Positions 6,020-7,767 of a stretch of 7,767 nt of DNA are shown here, piece after piece. The notes under the pieces are model-generated. The model was not told the origin of the DNA, did no database searches, and saw nothing but the letters and a program-made list of their open reading frames with translations. Made by a program: the position numbers and the translations under genes. Source of the stretch: Methanobacteriota archaeon (lineage in GTDB: Archaea; Iainarchaeota; Iainarchaeia; JAADDC01); the NCBI GenBank assembly GCA_015662385.1, contig DQUH01000022.1, positions 1-7,767 of the forward strand, read 5' to 3'. How positions within the stretch are numbered: the first letter of the stretch is position 1; the number at the start of each line of letters is the position of its first letter.

Positions 6020-6175
6020 TCAGGAATACTTTTCAAAGCCGAGCTCACGGGCAACCTCCCTGAAACACTGGCGACATAGCATCAGCCCGTACTTCCTTAT
6101 AACTGCCTCGGGACGCCCGCAACGCCGGCATTTCACGTTTTTTCCGTGACGAGCACGCGGTCTCCTCTTCCCCAT
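6020..6175 (-). CDS. rps14: Small-subunit ribosomal protein uS14, zinc-binding type
   Basis: A 51-residue 30S protein read directly from the sequence; many gene finders with a length cutoff would drop it. It begins [20 protein letters not shown]. Four cysteines at 16, 19, 34 and 37 (CRRC and CRQC) form the zinc site typical of archaeal and eukaryotic (S29) uS14. The middle, [20 protein letters not shown] (27-46), and the end GFEKYS match the family. The ATG overlaps the uL5 stop as TGATG (6173-6177), with GGAGG seven bases upstream. The stop is TGA at 6022-6020. Its place between uL5 and uS8 is universal in this operon. Confidence 0.96.
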   Translation of the reverse strand: MGKRRPRARHGKNVKCRRCGRPEAVIRKYGLMLCRQCFREVARELGFEKYS

Positions 6176-6705
6176 CAGACAACCTCCACTCCGAAGTTTT
6201 CTTTGACAAATGCTACAGCCTCATCTGCTGTTATCAGGTGGTTCTTACCTACCTTTGCCCTGCGTATCTTGCGCCGTTTCACGCGGTACCCGGGACGCTC
6301 GAGCGAAACACACACATCCATCCCGAATATCCCGATAGACGGGTCGTACTTAACGCCTGGGAGGTCAATATATTCACGGATGCCAAAGGAAAAGTTGCCC
6401 TGCTCATCAAAAGACTTTCTCTGGATCTTGTTGCCCACCGCGTCAAAGGCGGCGCGCAAGAACTTCTCGGCAACATCTCCGCGGAGCGTAACTTTTACCC
6501 CGATGGCCAGACCCGGACGGATTCCCCACTTGGGGATCTTCTTTTTCGCCACCGTCCGGACTGGCTTTACCTCCGCCCCCGCTACCGTCTTAACAACCCT
6601 TGCAAGCATTTCCTCTGCTTTCTCGAGGCGCTCCCCGGGCTCACCTACACCTATGTTCACCACAACCTTCTCAAGGCGGATGCGCCTCATGGGATTATCC
6701 TTCAT
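6175..6705 (-). CDS. rpl5: Large-subunit ribosomal protein uL5
   Basis: A 176-residue 50S protein that binds 5S rRNA with uL18 and contacts tRNA in the P site. It begins [20 protein letters not shown], the family's first strand, followed by [14 protein letters not shown]. Next is [20 protein letters not shown] (46-65), then IGVKVTLRG, and the conserved [20 protein letters not shown] region in the second half. The motif [20 protein letters not shown] (126-145) is archaeal/eukaryotic. I start at ATG 6705-6703 because GGTGG lies five bases upstream and the NPMR..R N-terminus is standard. A GTG at 6714 in the same frame would add three residues but lies within the ribosome site. Confidence 0.95.
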   Translation of the reverse strand: MKDNPMRRIRLEKVVVNIGVGEPGERLEKAEEMLARVVKTVAGAEVKPVRTVAKKKIPKWGIRPGLAIGVKVTLRGDVAEKFLRAAFDAVGNKIQRKSFDEQGNFSFGIREYIDLPGVKYDPSIGIFGMDVCVSLERPGYRVKRRKIRRAKVGKNHLITADEAVAFVKENFGVEVV

Positions 6706-6707
6706 CG

Positions 6708-6715
6708 CCACCACC
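6708..6715 (-). promoter_or_regulatory. Shine-Dalgarno site of rpl5
   Basis: GGTGGTGG on the minus strand directly follows the rps4e stop. Its first GGTGG is five bases before ATG at 6705. The in-frame GTG codons at 6714 and 6711 lie inside the motif, so they are unlikely starts. Confidence 0.6.
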
Positions 6716-7444
6716 TTACAACGTTATGGCGGGAGATTCCCTACCAACCACGAAGACGTTCCTTGCCGCGGTCTGGATTGTGACGCCTTCCACTGAAAGG
6801 TCCACGGACCGCTCGCGGATCACGTCACCTTTGTTCACGGCGTTGATCCTTCCAACGGTGCCCGCATGACGGCCGGACAGGACATACACAAGGTTGCCTT
6901 CCCGGAGGTGGTAGACGTCAAGGATCTTCTGGTCGGGGACAGATATTTTAAGCACGTCCCCCGGTTTTATGTCATCGGCCTTGTCCAGTAAGAAAGACCT
7001 ACCATCGTGGGTTCCTAACTGTATTTTACCTCCTTTTACCATTGTTTTCCTTTCGACACGGACTAGTTTGTGCGCTTTTTCCTCGGAAGGTACCTCTTTT
7101 GGAAGCAAACGGCCCTTGTCATCGAGTATCATGCGGAACGTTTTCTCCAGCTGAGGGATCTCCACAACGTCGAAGAGGCCCACGGGAAAACGGGGGTCTC
7201 TACGGACAACGCCGTCAACCAGAACCTTGCCGGAACGAATTATGTGGTCCGCTTCACGGGCATTGTCCGCCAAGCCGAGTATATCCCTAACGAGGACACG
7301 CAGTGGAACCGCGTGCTCCTTGGGGTGAGGACCAGGTATTACGTTAGTTATCCAGACGCCAAAACGACGCTTCCTCATAATTTTCCAGGATTTTGGAGCT
7401 GCGAGACGCTTGAGATGCCGTCTGCCACCACCAACCAGCGCCAT
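6716..7444 (-). CDS. rps4e: Small-subunit ribosomal protein eS4
   Basis: A 242-residue 30S protein found in archaea and eukaryotes only. The N-terminus (GGGRRHLKRLAAPKSWKIMR, 5-24) is the family signature. An S4-type RNA-binding fold lies at about 45-90 (PLRVLVRDILGLA; IIRSGKVLVDGVVRRDPRFP, 68-87). The central domain follows (VVEIPQLEKTFRMILDDKGR, 93-112). A KOW motif is at about 180-205 (REGNLVYVLSGRHAGTVGRI, 181-200). It ends RNVFVVGRESPAITL. The length is normal. The ATG overlaps the uL24 stop as TAATG, with GGAGG eight bases upstream. The stop is TAA, ten bases before the uL5 ATG. Confidence 0.97.
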   Translation of the reverse strand: MALVGGGRRHLKRLAAPKSWKIMRKRRFGVWITNVIPGPHPKEHAVPLRVLVRDILGLADNAREADHIIRSGKVLVDGVVRRDPRFPVGLFDVVEIPQLEKTFRMILDDKGRLLPKEVPSEEKAHKLVRVERKTMVKGGKIQLGTHDGRSFLLDKADDIKPGDVLKISVPDQKILDVYHLREGNLVYVLSGRHAGTVGRINAVNKGDVIRERSVDLSVEGVTIQTAARNVFVVGRESPAITL

Positions 7445-7767
7445 TATTCGAACCTCCTTTCATCGTTCCTCTCCAATTCCACGACCATCAGGTTAGAGGG
7501 GTCCATGGGAACAAGGACTTCCTGCCCGCTCGCTTTTTTAACTGTCATGCCCTCTACAAAAACCTTCAGACGGCGCAGATCTACCCTTGCAACGACGCCC
7601 TCCTTGCCGCGGTACTTGCCACGCATAATCCGCACCTTATCGCCCCTTCTAACCGGGATGGAACGGCGGCCCAACTCCTTCCTGAGATCCTTGGACAGCG
7701 TTGCAGCCACCATTTTCTGGCGGACATGGAGGGGCGCACTGGCGCGGAACTTCCTCTGTTTCCGGGG
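7444..7767 (-). CDS. rpl24: Large-subunit ribosomal protein uL24, N-terminus cut by window edge
   Basis: A 50S assembly-initiator protein with a KOW domain. The frame stays open to base 7767 and reads PRKQRKFRASAPLHVRQKM before an internal ATG at 7713. That stretch matches the archaeal uL24 N-terminus (PRKQRK...APLH.R), so the ATG at 7713 is an internal methionine and the true start lies just beyond the window. 107 codons are visible. After the helix LSKDLRKELGRRSIPVRRGD, the KOW core reads DKVRIMRGKYRGKEGVVARV, then LRRLKVFVEGMTVKKASGQE and a C-terminal PMDPSNLMVVEL. The stop is TAA at 7446-7444, overlapping the eS4 start by one base. Confidence 0.96.
   Translation of the reverse strand, partial: PRKQRKFRASAPLHVRQKMVAATLSKDLRKELGRRSIPVRRGDKVRIMRGKYRGKEGVVARVDLRRLKVFVEGMTVKKASGQEVLVPMDPSNLMVVELERNDERRFE

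Noticed and set aside
7444..7713. uL24 as a complete 89-residue protein starting at ATG 7713
   Set aside because: The frame upstream encodes the conserved archaeal uL24 N-terminus (PRKQRK...APLHVRQK), so the gene continues past the right edge.
1..7767. A novel defence, mobile or biosynthetic system
   Set aside because: All fifteen frames are recognised housekeeping genes in conserved order. There are no large gaps, inserted genes, repeats or composition breaks I could see.

Overview
The window is a stretch of an archaeal chromosome: the distal part of the universally conserved spc-type ribosomal-protein operon and its secretion-gene tail. Every supported gene lies on the minus strand, so transcription runs from base 7767 towards base 1. 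The archaeal assignment rests on proteins absent from bacteria at this locus (eS4, eL32, eL19), on the long archaeal form of uL30 (about 153 residues), on an archaeal-type SecY, and on an archaeal AdkA-type adenylate kinase followed by a DUF106 (EMC3/TMCO1/Oxa1-superfamily) gene. GGTG/GGAGG Shine-Dalgarno motifs stand before almost every start. The gene order uL24-eS4-uL5-uS14-uS8-uL6-eL32-eL19-uL18-uS5-uL30-uL15-SecY-Adk-DUF106 is typical of euryarchaea and related lineages. I cannot name a genus from sequence alone.

Layout in transcription order. The right edge cuts uL24 at its 5' end. Then come eS4, uL5, uS14 (51 residues, zinc type), uS8, uL6, eL32, eL19, uL18, uS5, uL30 and uL15 (bases about 7444 down to 2182). 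secY (2192-801), adkA (804-220) and the 5' part of the DUF106 gene (235-1, cut by the left edge) follow. Fifteen genes fill the window. No gap between genes exceeds 12 bases, and many junctions are 1- or 4-base stop/start overlaps (TAATG, TGATG, ATGA). There is no room for an internal promoter between genes, and I see no RNA gene, mobile element, CRISPR array, repeat or terminator.

The genes work together as follows. The ribosomal proteins belong to both subunits. SecY is the protein-conducting channel on which ribosomes dock. The DUF106 protein is probably a membrane-insertion factor of the Oxa1 superfamily. Adenylate kinase supplies nucleotide balance and travels with secY in this operon by long-standing convention.

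This is mostly an ordinary housekeeping region, and I found no credible undescribed system. The points worth a second look are small: two genes easily missed by automatic calling (uS14 and the edge-truncated DUF106 gene), several start sites where a Shine-Dalgarno motif argues for a shorter protein than the longest open frame (notably a TTG start for secY), a shortened uL15 loop, a cysteine cluster in uS5 and a polyproline run near the SecY N-terminus.
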